Made by a program: the position numbers and the translations under genes | In this document: in pieces, positions 11,301 to 20,825 of the stretch | Position numbering within the stretch: position 1 is the first letter of the stretch | How the letters are laid out: every line of letters starts with the position of its first letter | Source of the DNA: Amorphophallus konjac | Lineage: Eukaryota; Streptophyta; Magnoliopsida; Alismatales; Araceae | NCBI GenBank assembly: GCA_022559845.1 | Contig: CM040126.1 | Span: 42,774,458-42,838,457 of the forward strand | Direction of reading: 5' to 3' | DNA length: 64,000 bases | The notes under the pieces: model-generated | What the model was told of the DNA's origin: nothing | The model's input: the letters and a program-made list of their open reading frames with translations, nothing else | The model's database searches: none

Positions 11301-12384
11301 TAACCGCAGACTCAGTCTGCAAACAAACGCTGACTTACATCTTGACCTATAAAAACACTCTCCTCTCTTCTGATCAAATTAGAAGGAACCGTGAGTAACA
11401 CCCAGTTACCCACAACCAGAGGACCAGTCCTCTCTTCCTCTGAAGCCCAGAGGGAATCATTCTCTTCAACCAGTTTCATCATTCTTCAAATGTCAGCGAC
11501 ATGAGCCACTTTACACCACTGAACAGCCATTTCAAACTGCTATACAACCATTTGTCTGCTTTGTCCACCCATTTTCACCCTTAATCTGCAGCTAAAAAGT
11601 CTTCTTTCATTCTGTGAATTCTTCTGTCAGAAGTCGACTTGTAAGCCCTCCCGAGTCAGCTTGAGGTTCTTGGATTTTAGCTGTTTCACACCTGCTGTCT
11701 ATTATTCACCTTTACACTGCTATTTGTCACCACTGTTGCCTATTATTCACCTAGTCCATCTATTTGTCACCCTTAAGGTAGTATCTGTCACCCGTAATAC
11801 ACATTTGTCAGCCTTAAGGGATATTTTTCACCCTTATTCTTCAGCGGGTAAAGAGTCTATCTTATGCTGATATATCAGCTTGTTCCTTCAGCGATTGGAG
11901 GCTTCTTCTGCAGAGTTGCTTCTAGGGCTTGCTGTGACACTGCCATGCTTATGCTTACCTGAATTCTTCAGATATTACAGTTCTTCAAATAGACATTCTT
12001 CAAGCATACAGACATAACAGTTCAAGCATTCATAGCATTGACATTACAATTCTTCAAGCCTTCATATGAAAATGTTGTTCAAGGCATTAGAAAACATATA
12101 GACATTAGCCAGCACACATCAAATTCATGATATAAAAAATCATTATCATAATATGATTCATAGTGTTAGACATCATCAAAGCCACATGGCACAATAATAA
12201 CATTACTACTTAGTTCAAAGAATTCACCTTTGAGCGGGAAAGAAATCATCTTCATGTTATCTACTTTCGGCCTTAGAAAATCAAAAAGATATTTATATTT
12301 ATTAAAATCTATTTATTATTATTTTTTGTGATGTAAGATCCTCCTGCAACCGGTGATGGTGGAGATGCTACGAATGACGAATGA
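8373..12384 (+). CDS. CACTA Transposase_24 (TNPA-like) gene, spliced
   Basis: A frame-consistent model: exons 8373-8430, 8513-8548, 8630-8665, 8748-8783, 8864-8899, 8982-9017, 9100-9135, 9213-9269, 9398-9524, 9612-9741, 9826-10152, 10234-10332, 10425-10799 and a last exon near 12338-12384. It gives about 478 codons with no stop. All introns but one start with GT and end with AG. The N-terminus is Gly/Arg/Ser-rich, then a proline-rich repeat, then the Transposase_24 region (W-x-LCDRYAEPKW, KVKAAR, HTSGSVFFATQKERL), then a Ser-rich tail. Proteins of this family bind the subterminal repeats. The donor after 8548 is GG instead of GT, so correct splicing would have to skip that exon. The last intron carries an LTR insertion (10848-12193). 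Decayed but still readable. Confidence 0.7.
8431..9269 (+). repeat. Tandem mini-exon/intron units, ~117 bp, six copies plus one variant
   Basis: Each unit is a 36-nt exon (GTACACAGTCTACACC...) between a CAG/TAG acceptor and a GTATG donor. Exon starts lie at 8513, 8630, 8748, 8864, 8982 and 9100, 116-118 bp apart, with a longer relative at 9213. Each exon encodes 12 residues of the type GTQSTPPPPPAA. Introns alternate between two types, one with ATCACAGAG and one with ATGAATGAG, so the array looks built from two-unit blocks. Confidence 0.85.
10848..12193 (-). mobile_element. Copia-type LTR insertion with primer-site stub
   Basis: Comparing this intron with the second CACTA copy (minus strand, 18841-19040) shows extra sequence exactly here, flanked by ATAAT at 10843-10847 and 12194-12198. 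The body has TG at 10870 and ACA at 12191-12193. Next to the TG is TCTGTGATACCA, a degenerate reverse complement of the tRNA-Met primer site. The piece at 11218-11282 (TACGTCCACCCCACACTCAA) matches the LTR at 24358-27272 on the same strand, so this is a related LTR in minus orientation. No coding sequence. Confidence 0.65.
11500..11850. repeat. TTTGTCACCCTTA-type repeats in the LTR insertion
   Basis: Copies and near-copies of ATTTGTCACCCTTA occur about every 20-25 bp between 11540 and 11840 (for example near 11724, 11762, 11787, 11804 and 11828). The same motif forms an array in the second CACTA element at 18165-18430. Confidence 0.6.
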
Positions 12385-12599
12385 GGATGATGCAGCGGAT
12401 ATCTCTTGATTTTTTTAATGATATTATGAAAAAATGATATATTTCAATTAATGTAATTGTAACTTTTTTATTCAAATATATATGTGTTGTGGGCGTTCTT
12501 TATTCTAATTTACAATACGATTTTATCCTATTGTGTGTTGTGTATGTTGTTTATTACGTGTTTTATGTTGAGTTGAGTCGATTGTGGTGTATAATTGTA

Positions 12600-13332
12600 G
12601 TTTTGAGCGGTTTATAAAATTTTAAAATATATAAACAAATATGTGGAGAAAATTTTCAACAGAATTTCGACCAACGAACAATTCGTCGGAACCAATTTTA
12701 CTCACTTATTTCCTGACGTATTAATTATCCGTCTCAAATACGTCGAACATTAACGACGTCTTTTCGACCAAAGGTAGTTTCGTCGTAGGTAATTTGATTC
12801 AAACTAGTTCCGACGTATTAATTATCCGTGGCAAATTCGTTGAGCATTAACGACGTATTTACGACACAATAGTAGTTCGTCGGAACTAATTTGACTTACA
12901 GATTTTTAACGTAATATTTATGCGATAAAAATTCGTCAAAAATTAAGGACGTATTTGCCACCAAAATAGCTTTCGTCGGAATTAATTTAACCAATATGTT
13001 TGTGACGACATAATATATATGTCGGAAATTCGTCAAAAATTTTAGACCTATTTTCAACTAAATTATGTTATGTCGTAATAATTAATTAATTTTTATATTA
13101 TTAATTACCGACATAAATAGTCACGATAATTTCGACGAGATAGTTTCGTCGGTAATTTCGGACTCATTGACGATGCTATATCAATACGTCGAAAATTTGC
13201 GACAAAATAGTTCCGACGTCCATATTCCATCGTTCATACGTCGTAAATACGTCAAAAAATTAAATTATGACGTATCTCCGACGTATTTACGACGGTAAAT
13301 AGACGTCGAAATTTGTCATTTTTCTTGTAGTG
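12600..13332. repeat. CACTA subterminal repeats and terminus
   Basis: AT-rich sequence with many short repeats in both orientations of the type TTCCGACGTATT / ACGTCGGAA, ending in TTTCTTGTAGTG at 13332. Such arrays are the binding sites for the TNPA-like protein in known CACTA elements. No ORF of note. Confidence 0.75.
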
Positions 13333-13600
13333 TTCACCCTTTCCCATGAAGGATAGAGAGGATCTTGAGATGATGGCTTTTGGATGTCACCATTCACGAA
13401 GCCAAGCTTGTTCTTGGCAGAAAGTGCTACAGAAATAGCTCTCTGTCAGGGAATATAATTATCGCCTGTGAGCAAATGAGAAACGAGAACAGTACCAGGG
13501 TGGTCGGATGAATGTAGAAAATATGGATTCTCCAACCCATCAGAAAGAGACGGAGTAGAGACTAGAGATGGAGGAAGCAAAGCTTCCTACGGCAGGGGTG
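13333..13600 (-). pseudogene. Copia-type gag N-terminal fragment
   Basis: Minus strand reads SLSDGLENPYFLHSSDHPG, then VSHLLTGDNY, then ISVALSAKNKLGFVNG and DPLYPSWERV, a clear Copia gag N-terminal (retrotran_gag_3-type) domain. A TGA replaces the usual Trp after NYIP. It is cut at 13332 by the CACTA end, which therefore inserted into it. A minus-strand TATA-like CTATAAATATA lies at 13684-13674, about 80 bp upstream of the coding part. An ATG at 13623 opens a different frame. Confidence 0.7.
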
Positions 13601-13689
13601 GCAACTCCGAGAGGGAACTCCATTGTTGAAGAAAGGAAAAATGGCAGAGCCTACTGTTGTTCTCCCTCTCGTGTATATTTATAGCACTT

Positions 13690-14141
13690 CATCTGAGGAA
13701 TTCTGTTACATGGGGATCGCAAATGTGCGATGAAAGTGAGAGGGGAATGTTCCGGAGTTTGTACGGTGGAACCTTTCGAAAGTGACGTAAAGAGATAAAA
13801 TAGATAATAACAGTTTACATGCAGGATCATGAATTTAATCATGGTCAAGATTAGCGACGATGCGTTTTTTTGGCGTCGGTGATTCCACTCCGGCCGCCAC
13901 CATTTTGTTTTTAGTTATTCCCACACGTAACAGTTTACGTGCAGTATTATGAATTTAATCATGGTCAAGATTAGCGACGATTCGTTTTTTTGGCGTCGGT
14001 GATTCCAGTCCGGCCGCCACCATTTTGTTTTTAGTTATTCCCACACGTAACTGCTGTTGTAACAGTGGTGCGACATGACATGTCAACACAGCAACCATAG
14101 ATAGCAGCCATGCGGGAAATAACACTGTGCTTAACTTCTTG
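13690..14141 (+). promoter_or_regulatory. Upstream region of the P450 gene
   Basis: About 450 bp without a gene between the gag fragment and the P450 TATA box. Its main feature is a 120-bp tandem duplication (13809-14048). The rest shows no clear elements to me beyond ACGT cores at 13925 and 13938. Confidence 0.5.
13809..14048. repeat. Two tandem copies of a 120-bp unit
   Basis: 13809-13928 and 13929-14048 are nearly identical and directly adjacent. They differ at about five positions (for example TTTACAT versus TTTACGT, and CCACTCC versus CCAGTCC). The unit contains a run of seven T beside GGCGTCGG, and CCCACACGTAAC at its end. It lies 175-415 bp upstream of the P450 start codon. Confidence 0.9.
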
Positions 14142-14150
14142 TATATATAG
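14142..14150 (+). promoter_or_regulatory. TATA box of the P450 gene
   Basis: TATATATAG, 73 bp upstream of the ATG. A transcription start about 30 bp downstream would leave a 5' UTR of some 45 bp, most of it a GA run (14193-14222, about 14 GA units) that touches the start codon. Confidence 0.7.
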
Positions 14151-14191
14151 AAGCACAGACCAGTCCTGTGAAGTTGTGCTGAGAGCCCATC

Positions 14192-14222
<31 letters not shown>

Positions 14223-14228
<6 letters not shown>

Positions 14229-15755
14229 GTCGGCCTGTGGACTGCCTTGGTGGTGATGGCCCTGAGTGCACTGGGGTTGAAGCTGGTAATGAAACTTGGA
14301 AGAGGGGGGACTGATTCCCACCAGTACTGGCCTCCTGGGCCCCGGAAGTTCCCCATCGTGGGGAACCTCCCTCAGCTGTCTAAGCAAGGCGAGCTCCTCC
14401 ACATGACCATGGCCAGGCTCGCCCAAGTGCACGGGGAGGTCATGCGTGTCTGGTTCGGCTGGTGGCGGCCAGTGATCGTCGTGTCCAGTGGTCAGGCCGC
14501 GTGGGAGATGTTCGTGAGCCGGGCTGCAGACTACGCGTCCCGCAGCATCACCTTCTCAGACAAGGTGTGCGCGCCGGGGAATCCTACCATCTTCGGCTCG
14601 ACGTCCGGCACCTACTGGCACTCCCTCCGACGAGGCCTCCAGGGTGGTGCCCTGGGTCCCCTCCACGTGTCGTCCCAGAGCCAGCCTCACGAAGAGGACA
14701 TGGTCTTCATGATCCGAGCCCTGCAGGAGGAGGCCGACGCCAAAGGCGTCGTCAGGCCCCTCCCCCACATCCGCCATGCGGTGGTTCGACTGTTGAGCCG
14801 CCTTTGCTTCGGACCAAGCTTCCACAATGATCCCAAGTTCGTGGAGGCGATGGCGGACCTTGTGGAAGAGACCTCCCTGCAGAGCGTCCACGGCAGCCTC
14901 TCCGACATCTTCCCTACCCTCCGTCGTTTCAAATCCCTTGACCAGAACTACCGCGAGGTGGGCCGCGTCAAACCCAAGATTCTGGCACTCCTCCGCCCCA
15001 TCCTCTCCTCCAAAACCTTAAGCCCCAGCTCCTACGCGCACTTCCTCCTCTCGCAGAACATCCCCCTCGACGCCGCCGCCTTCCTGGTCTTCGAGGTGCT
15101 CCTCCTCGGGATGGACAGCACCGCCAACACGACGGCCTGGGCCCTCCTGTTCCTGACCCTGAACCCCCGCATCCAGGAGAAGCTGCACGAGGAGATCAGG
15201 GACTGGTGCAGCAACAACGAGCTCAAGATGGTGAGAGGAGAGGACGTGAGCAAGTTGCAATACCTGCAGGCAGTCGTCAGGGAGACATTACGGATGAAAC
15301 CCATAGCACCCCTCGTGCCCCGCATGACGGTGAACGAGACGACGCTGATGGGGAAGAAGGTCCCCAAGGGTGTCGAAATCTTCGTCAACCTCTACGCGAT
15401 ACACTATAATCCGGAGCTCTGGCCGGAGCCGCACAGGTTCCTGCCGGAGAGGTTCCTCCCGTCGTCGCCTGCGAAGAAGGTCGTTTATCAGGGAGACGAT
15501 GTTGACGGGGTTGATGGTCTCGCCAAGGTGATGGACAAGTCGCTCCTCCCGTTCGGGGGTGGCATGAGAGCCTGTGCGGGCATGGAAGTGGGGAAGCTCC
15601 AGGTCGCGCTTGGCGTGGCTAACCTGGTGAAATCGTTCCACTGGTCCCATGCTGCCGCACAAGACGGCCAAGACCCAAGTGAGGAGCACCTTTCCTTCGT
15701 CCTCATGATGAAGAACCCTCTTGTTGCTCGCATCACTCCTCGCCTGGATGTCTAA
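14223..15755 (+). CDS. Cytochrome P450, CYP719-like
   Basis: 510 residues, single exon, intact. It has an N-terminal membrane anchor (about residues 5-25), PPGP at 37-40, an I-helix GMDST at 296-300, ETLR (ExxR) at 354-357, PERF at 408-411 and the heme loop FGGGMRACAG at 444-453 with Cys451. The CYP719 family is recognised by WRPVIVVS, GLQGGALGPL, the DST in place of the usual (D/E)TT, and MKPIAPLVP with TTLMGKKVPKG. Known members are ER enzymes that close a methylenedioxy bridge from a neighbouring hydroxyl and methoxyl group in alkaloids, lignans or piperic acid, using NADPH-P450 reductase. The exact substrate cannot be read from sequence. Codons are GC-rich, unlike the AT-rich transposons around it. 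It sits between transposons with no other pathway gene in view. Confidence 0.85.
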
Positions 15756-15813
15756 CCGGCTGTTAACTCTGTGCCGGACGTATGGTTTTTTATTTTATAT
15801 AAATATAATTACA

Positions 15814-15819
15814 AATAAA
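15814..15819 (+). terminator. Poly(A) signal of the P450 gene
   Basis: AATAAA within ACAAATAAATAAATAC, about 60 bp after the stop codon and in T/A-rich sequence. Confidence 0.6.
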
Positions 15820-17425
15820 TAAATACATATATATCACCCTACACTTGAGCGTTGGCAGATAGGTTTGTTGAGCCCGAGAACTTTCGTTTCTGGAAGGTCA
15901 AAAAGCCAAGTCCATTTATTTTTTTGAAACACACAATATTCATTCATTCCAAACGATAGTCACAGACAAGAATAACAGAGACACAGAATCGCACGTGCAT
16001 AAATCATGACTGGCCCATATCATCGTTATCTCAGCAAAGGGACAGGAAGAAAAAACAAGAACCGTAGAGATCATTGACTCTCCACTTGGTTGGGAGCTCC
16101 TAGAGGCGTCGAGTAGAAGATAGTTGTTTCTGATTCTTATCTCGAGGAACACAAAATTATTGAAACGCTCTGACAAATGGCGGTGAGAGAAAGATGCTCG
16201 AGTGTCTAACCTCCAATTGGATGCATGGGAAGTCCATTTGGAAACCATTTGTAACACTCGGGTGATGCTGCATATTAGTACTCGTGTAACTATTTCCTTC
16301 CCTAAATTTAAGCCTCTTCCTCGCTTGTTATTTGGTGATTAATTGTTAAGTGTCTCCGCGTCGGAAAAGCACACGAGTGGTAACTCCTCTTTGCAATTAG
16401 GAGATTTGAAAATTGAGAAAGTAGTTTTATTATCAAAAATTACGTACACGGGTGACGTTTCTACGTACCTGTACAGACAGTTATTCCCATGTTTGAAAGT
16501 CCCACTATAAAGAACATTTTCTAGTAATTCCATCACTGGAACACTTGAACAGTGACAGATGCATAAATTGCGTGCACATGGCGATAGGTTAACCATTAAT
16601 TCCAGACTCAAACCTCATTTCATATACTACAAGTGTTAGAATAAAGTTATTCTTGATCAAGATTTGATGGATCGGTCCGTGTTGTATCAGTATGTGTTGA
16701 TCATTCGATTGATACGGTACGATACAATATCATTATATATCAAGATAAAAAACATTTAATATATCTATTATAAATGAGATGGTACCCGTGTCTTGTTAAC
16801 TTAGCTGGTCAACGGGCCACCTTCAACCGACTCACCTATTAAGATAAATTTGACATAAGATAACACCCTTCAACCGACTCACCTATTAAGATAAATTTGA
16901 CATAAGATAACACATAAAATATTTAAAGAGATATGAGTGACGTATCGGTTGCGAATCACGCACCGATTATATTAATCATCGATTGATATGATCCGATATG
17001 TATAATATAAGATACGCAGTACTAATTTGTCAAATCTTATTCTTGACATTTTGATATGCATTCACACCTCTCTTTGACGTATCAAATATTAGGGATGATC
17101 GATAGGGATTCCTTTTTGTTCATGCAAGTAAAGGAGGAGTGATCAGTAAGGCCATCCGTATTTCTGACTTAAATTTAAGGATAAAGAGAGTTTGTTTAAG
17201 ATCAGAATTAATAACCCTAGATTAATCGTAGGTTGTATATAATTAGAGTGCACTTGAAAGAATATACAAATTAATATTTGTAATTAATTAGCTAGGTACC
17301 TTATCTTATTCACATTGCATTATCGCGTAATTAAGCGGTATCATCTCCATAAGACCACCCATAACCTCCAAGAGTACTTATACATGCAGATCGGGGTAGA
17401 TCAGTATCGGAAATTAGGCAATACT
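15820..17425. other. Intergenic, AT-rich, no recognised gene
   Basis: A minus-strand ORF of 105 codons (15940-16257) and one of 90 codons (16339-16611) resemble nothing I know and lack supporting features. From 16660 to 17030 the sequence is rich in GATACGATA-like words. A 47-bp tandem duplication lies at 16818-16911. Nothing else stands out. Confidence 0.5.
16818..16911. repeat. 47-bp tandem duplication
   Basis: Two adjacent copies start with CTTCAACCGACTC (near 16821 and 16868) and continue through GACATAAGATAACA. They are almost identical. Confidence 0.85.
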
Positions 17426-17540
17426 CACTACAAGAAAAGGTGGAATTTTCGACGGATGGGATAGATCAGTATCTCAAAATTAGGCAACACTCACTACAAG
17501 AAAAGATGGAATTTCCGACGGATAATCACTACAAGAAAAT
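17426..17540. repeat. Three successive CACTA termini
   Basis: CACTACAAGAAAA starts at 17426, 17492 and 17527. The first two share flanking words (GATCAGTAT, TTAGGCAA before; GGAATTT, CGACGGAT after), so about 66 bp including outside sequence was duplicated. The third leads into the element proper. Confidence 0.75.
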
Positions 17541-18164
17541 TCATAATGTCTGACACACTAATTCTGTCAGAAATCTGTCGCAAATACGTCGGAATGGGCT
17601 GTTCTCACGTATTTCTGACGAATTTCTACCAGAATTAATGCGTCGGAAAATGTAGGTCGCTAATTTCTAATGTAATATATTTCCGTCAGAAATTCGTCAG
17701 AAAATACCGACAAACATATTCCGTCGATATTTTTGTCGATATTTATGTCGGTAATTAATAACTTTTAATAATAAGAAAATTAATCAATATTTTTGATGAA
17801 AATAATTCCGTTAAAAAATATGTTGGTAATATATTCATTTAATAAATATTCAAATTAAAAAATATTTTCAACAGAAGAGAAACGTCGGAAATACGTCGAG
17901 TAGTTTTCGACGGAAATTTGGTTTCGTCGGTATTATGTCGATAATATATACATTTTATTAATAAAAAATTTTCGACAGAAAATATTTCCGTCAAAAACTA
18001 CGTTGGAATATTTTCCGATGGAAATATAATTCGTCGATAAAACTTCGGTAATAAATAATAGGAACGGTGGGATATTATTTTATAATATTTTCGAAGGAAA
18101 ACAATTTCGTCAGAAATATATCGAAACTTTTCGACATATTTCCGACGAAACACTAGCCGTCGAA

Positions 18165-18430
18165 AACTTATTTGTCACTCTTATCAACCTACTTGTCACC
18201 CTTAGCTACCTATTTATCACCCTTATTTCCGATGGAACGATTACTCGTCGGAAATACGTCGAAACTTTCAGACGCATTTTCGACCCAAAATTTTTTTGTC
18301 GAAAATACGTCAAAAAATTTTGACGTATTTCCGACGGCCATATCCATCGAAAACCTATTTGTCACCCTTAACAACGTATTTATCACCCTTAGCGATCTAT
18401 TTGTCACTCTTACAAGGCTGTTTGTCACCT
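18165..18430. repeat. 21-22-bp TTTGTCACCCTTA repeats in the CACTA element
   Basis: Two clusters (about 18170-18225 and 18355-18430) of three and four units reading ATTTGTCACCCTTA plus about eight variable bases. They alternate with the usual TTTCCGACGG subterminal words. Confidence 0.75.
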
Positions 18431-18784
18431 TTGAAGTTAATTATTTTCGACGGAATAAAGTTGGTCATAAATACGTCAAAAAAATTTGACGTATTTTCGA
18501 CACTACGTCGAAATTCTGTCGAAAAATTTTCTCACAATTTTTTTATATATTTAAAAAATTTTAAAACCTATTTAAAATAACAATTATACACCATACAACC
18601 TACACAACTCAACATAAAACACGAAATAAACAACATATACAACACACAATAGGGTAAAATCCGTCAAACATATAATAAACAACATCCACAACACATAACT
18701 CAACGAATAAAAAAAGTTACAGTTACATTAATTCAAATGTGTCATTTTTTCGCAATATCTTTAAAAAATCAAGAGATATGTGCT

Positions 18785-19281
18785 GCATCATTCTCATTCG
18801 TAGCACCTCTACCATCACCAGCTGCAGGAGGATCATACATCACATAAAAATAATATTAAAGATATTTAAATAAAAATAATTAATAATAAATTTAATTAAA
18901 TATCTTTTTGATTTTCTAAATTCAAAAGTAGATACCATGAAGATGAATTCTTTGACTCTCAAGGCTGAATTCTTTCAATTAAGTAGTAATATTATAACTC
19001 TAAAGTCTACGAAATTAAAAGTTAAATTAAATCCTCACATGAGAGGGTTGTGCTGTGCTCGAGGGTGCTCCCTGAGTCAAAACCCCCGCTTGGGAGAGAA
19101 GGGTAGCAATCGCCCGAGTAACGCGTGCCTCGATGCGTGCCTCGATGCCGTCTACCTCATTTCGGACGATGGATCTAATATGGCTCGTAGAAGTGTCGGT
19201 GGAGGGAGTAGAGAAGGAACTGCTACTGGGGTAGGACGAAGCTAAACCAGCAGAAGATGCTAGAATCGGGCTGGTCTCCAA
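18785..19281 (-). pseudogene. Transposase_24 gene, last two exons
   Basis: The minus-strand frame 19281-19027 reads SSYPSSSSFSTPSTDTSTSH, then IEARIEARVTRAIATLLSQA and GAPSSTAQPSHV, the same Ser-rich tail as at 10425-10799 in the other CACTA copy. A terminal exon (DPPAAGDGRGATNENDAA) lies near 18785-18835; its acceptor lacks AG (TGTATG). The intron between matches that of the first copy without its LTR insertion. Upstream exons are absent. Confidence 0.75.
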
Positions 19282-19327
19282 GCTTTACCCAAAACCGTAT
19301 ACTCGTCCTTTCTTCGGTGGGCTAGTT

Positions 19328-20110
19328 CACTACGGGAAAATTGGTTTTTACCTACGACACCTACCTACGCTTTTGTAAGTCGTTAGTATTTATGGGCCTA
19401 TACCTACGATTTTTTATGATATCCTGTTACCTATTGTCACTGTCGTAGGTATATGTCATACACTACCTACGGTTTGGTAGCATCGTAAGAATAGATAGTC
19501 ATATTGAACTATCTAAGGATAATGCCGTATGTAATTGGTATGTCATACCTACGGTTCGATAGCACCGTAGGAATAGATAGCCATATTGAACTACCTACTA
19601 ATAATGTCGTAGGTAAATGGTATATCATACCTACGGTTTCAGTTGAGCCATAGGAATAGATAGCCATATTGAACTACCTACCGACAATTTCGTAGGTAAA
19701 TGGTATGTTATACCTGGAGTTTCAGTTGAGCCGTAGCAATATATAGCCATATTGAACTACCTACCAACAATGCCGTAGGTAAGTGGTATGTCATATCTAT
19801 GGTTTTAGTTGAGCCATAGGAATAGATAGTCATATTGAACTACCTACTGACAATGCCGTAAGTAAGTGGTATGTCATACCTACGATTCTAGTTGAGCCAT
19901 AGAAATAGATAATTGTAATAAAATACCTACGGACATAGTCATCGGAATGTACCTACGCTTTGTTACTGTCATAGGAGTAGGTCATCTGTAAAGTGATCGA
20001 TGACATTAATTTTTATTTGTTATATATTACCCACGATAAATGTCGTAGGTAATTACCTCTTTTTTATCATTAGTTACCACTTTTTTTATTTGTTATATAT
20101 TACTTATGAT
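19328..20110. mobile_element. End of another CACTA-like element with CCTACG repeats
   Basis: Starts CACTACGGGAAAA, followed by repeats of 85-95 bp holding CATACCTACGGTT, then AGCC(A/G)TAGGAATAGATAGCCATATTGAACTACCTAC-type words in both orientations (about 19440 to 19920). This is the layout of CACTA subterminal regions but a different family from the two at 7255 and 17426. The other end is not seen. No coding sequence is visible to about 20270. Confidence 0.6.
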
Positions 20111-20309
20111 GACATTAGTTACCTCTTTTTTATTTTTTTATAATACACATAAATATTATCATATGTAAATATCTACTCATTTTTATTATAGGAGAAATAT
20201 ATATCTTTAGATTTAATGGTAATATAATTATTAGATTCATATATTAATGTCTGTAGTAAGTATAGAGTAAAAACTTTTGGCACGGACTCTCGCGTCTTCG
20301 GAAATGAAC

Positions 20310-20550
20310 CCAGCCCACCACCCTCCCTCTCTTCCTCACTCCCCAGCCCGCCTTCGAAACCCCAAGCATGCCACCCTCCCTCTCTTCCTCACTCCTCACT
20401 CCCTATCTTCCTCACTCCCCAGCCCTCCTTCGGAACCCCCGGCCTGCCACCCTCCCTCTCTTCCTCACTCCCTAGCCCACCTTTGGAACCCCAACCCGCC
20501 ACCCTCCCTCTCTTCCTCACTCCCCAACCTGCCTTCAGAACCCCAAGCCT
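20310..20550. repeat. CT-rich tandem repeat, about four ~60-bp units
   Basis: Units read like CCACCCTCCCTCTCTTCCTCACTCCCCAGCC followed by a variable CTTCGGAACCCC stretch. Low-complexity pyrimidine-rich sequence just upstream of the carrier pseudogene; the open frame over it has no recognisable protein. Confidence 0.7.
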
Positions 20551-20825
20551 CCTCCATACAAATGGCCAGCATGTTTCACGGTGCTCCTTTCATGTCCATG
20601 TCTTGACAGGGAAAGAGATTGATATACGGGATCAATGCCCAGGAATCGAATCCTCGGTTGATGCAGAGAGGCGTGATTGTTAGGGTGGAGAGGAAACTCG
20701 GGGTCATCAAAATATGAGATAAGGAGAGGCAGAGTTTGTGCGGGATTTGGGTTTCCGCTGGCGTTTTCTGTGAGAGTGGGCGTGGTGGGTCGGGGGTGTG
20801 CTCCATGGTATGGGAGCGGGCGGTG

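Larger units (their letters stand above)
7255..13332 (+). mobile_element. CACTA (En/Spm) transposon, 5'-truncated
   Basis: The right end is the inverted terminus TTTCTTGTAGTG (reverse complement CACTACAAGAAA) at 13321-13332. It is preceded by about 700 bp of subterminal repeats built on CGTCGGAA / TTCCGACG (12600-13320). The inside holds a TNP2-like fragment (7306-8262) and a Transposase_24 gene (8373-12384), the usual two-gene content of CACTA elements. The left end is missing: gypsy sequence takes over at 7220. The 3-bp target site would be ttc at 13333-13335. Confidence 0.85.
17426..19327 (-). mobile_element. Second CACTA copy, truncated, minus orientation
   Basis: The terminus CACTACAAGAAAA occurs at 17426, 17492 and 17527. 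Subterminal TTCCGACG/CGTCGGAA repeats fill 17540-18530. The last exons of a Transposase_24 gene follow on the minus strand (18785-19281), homologous to those of the first copy. The 5' part is missing: at 19328 a different CACTA-like end begins. Confidence 0.8.

Noticed and set aside
14556..15689. Several minus- and plus-strand ORFs overlapping the P450 gene
   Set aside because: They are shadows of a GC-rich coding sequence; the P450 frame accounts for the whole interval.
15940..16257. 105-codon minus ORF downstream of the P450 as a host gene
   Set aside because: No known domain, AT-rich neighbourhood, no support beyond being open.
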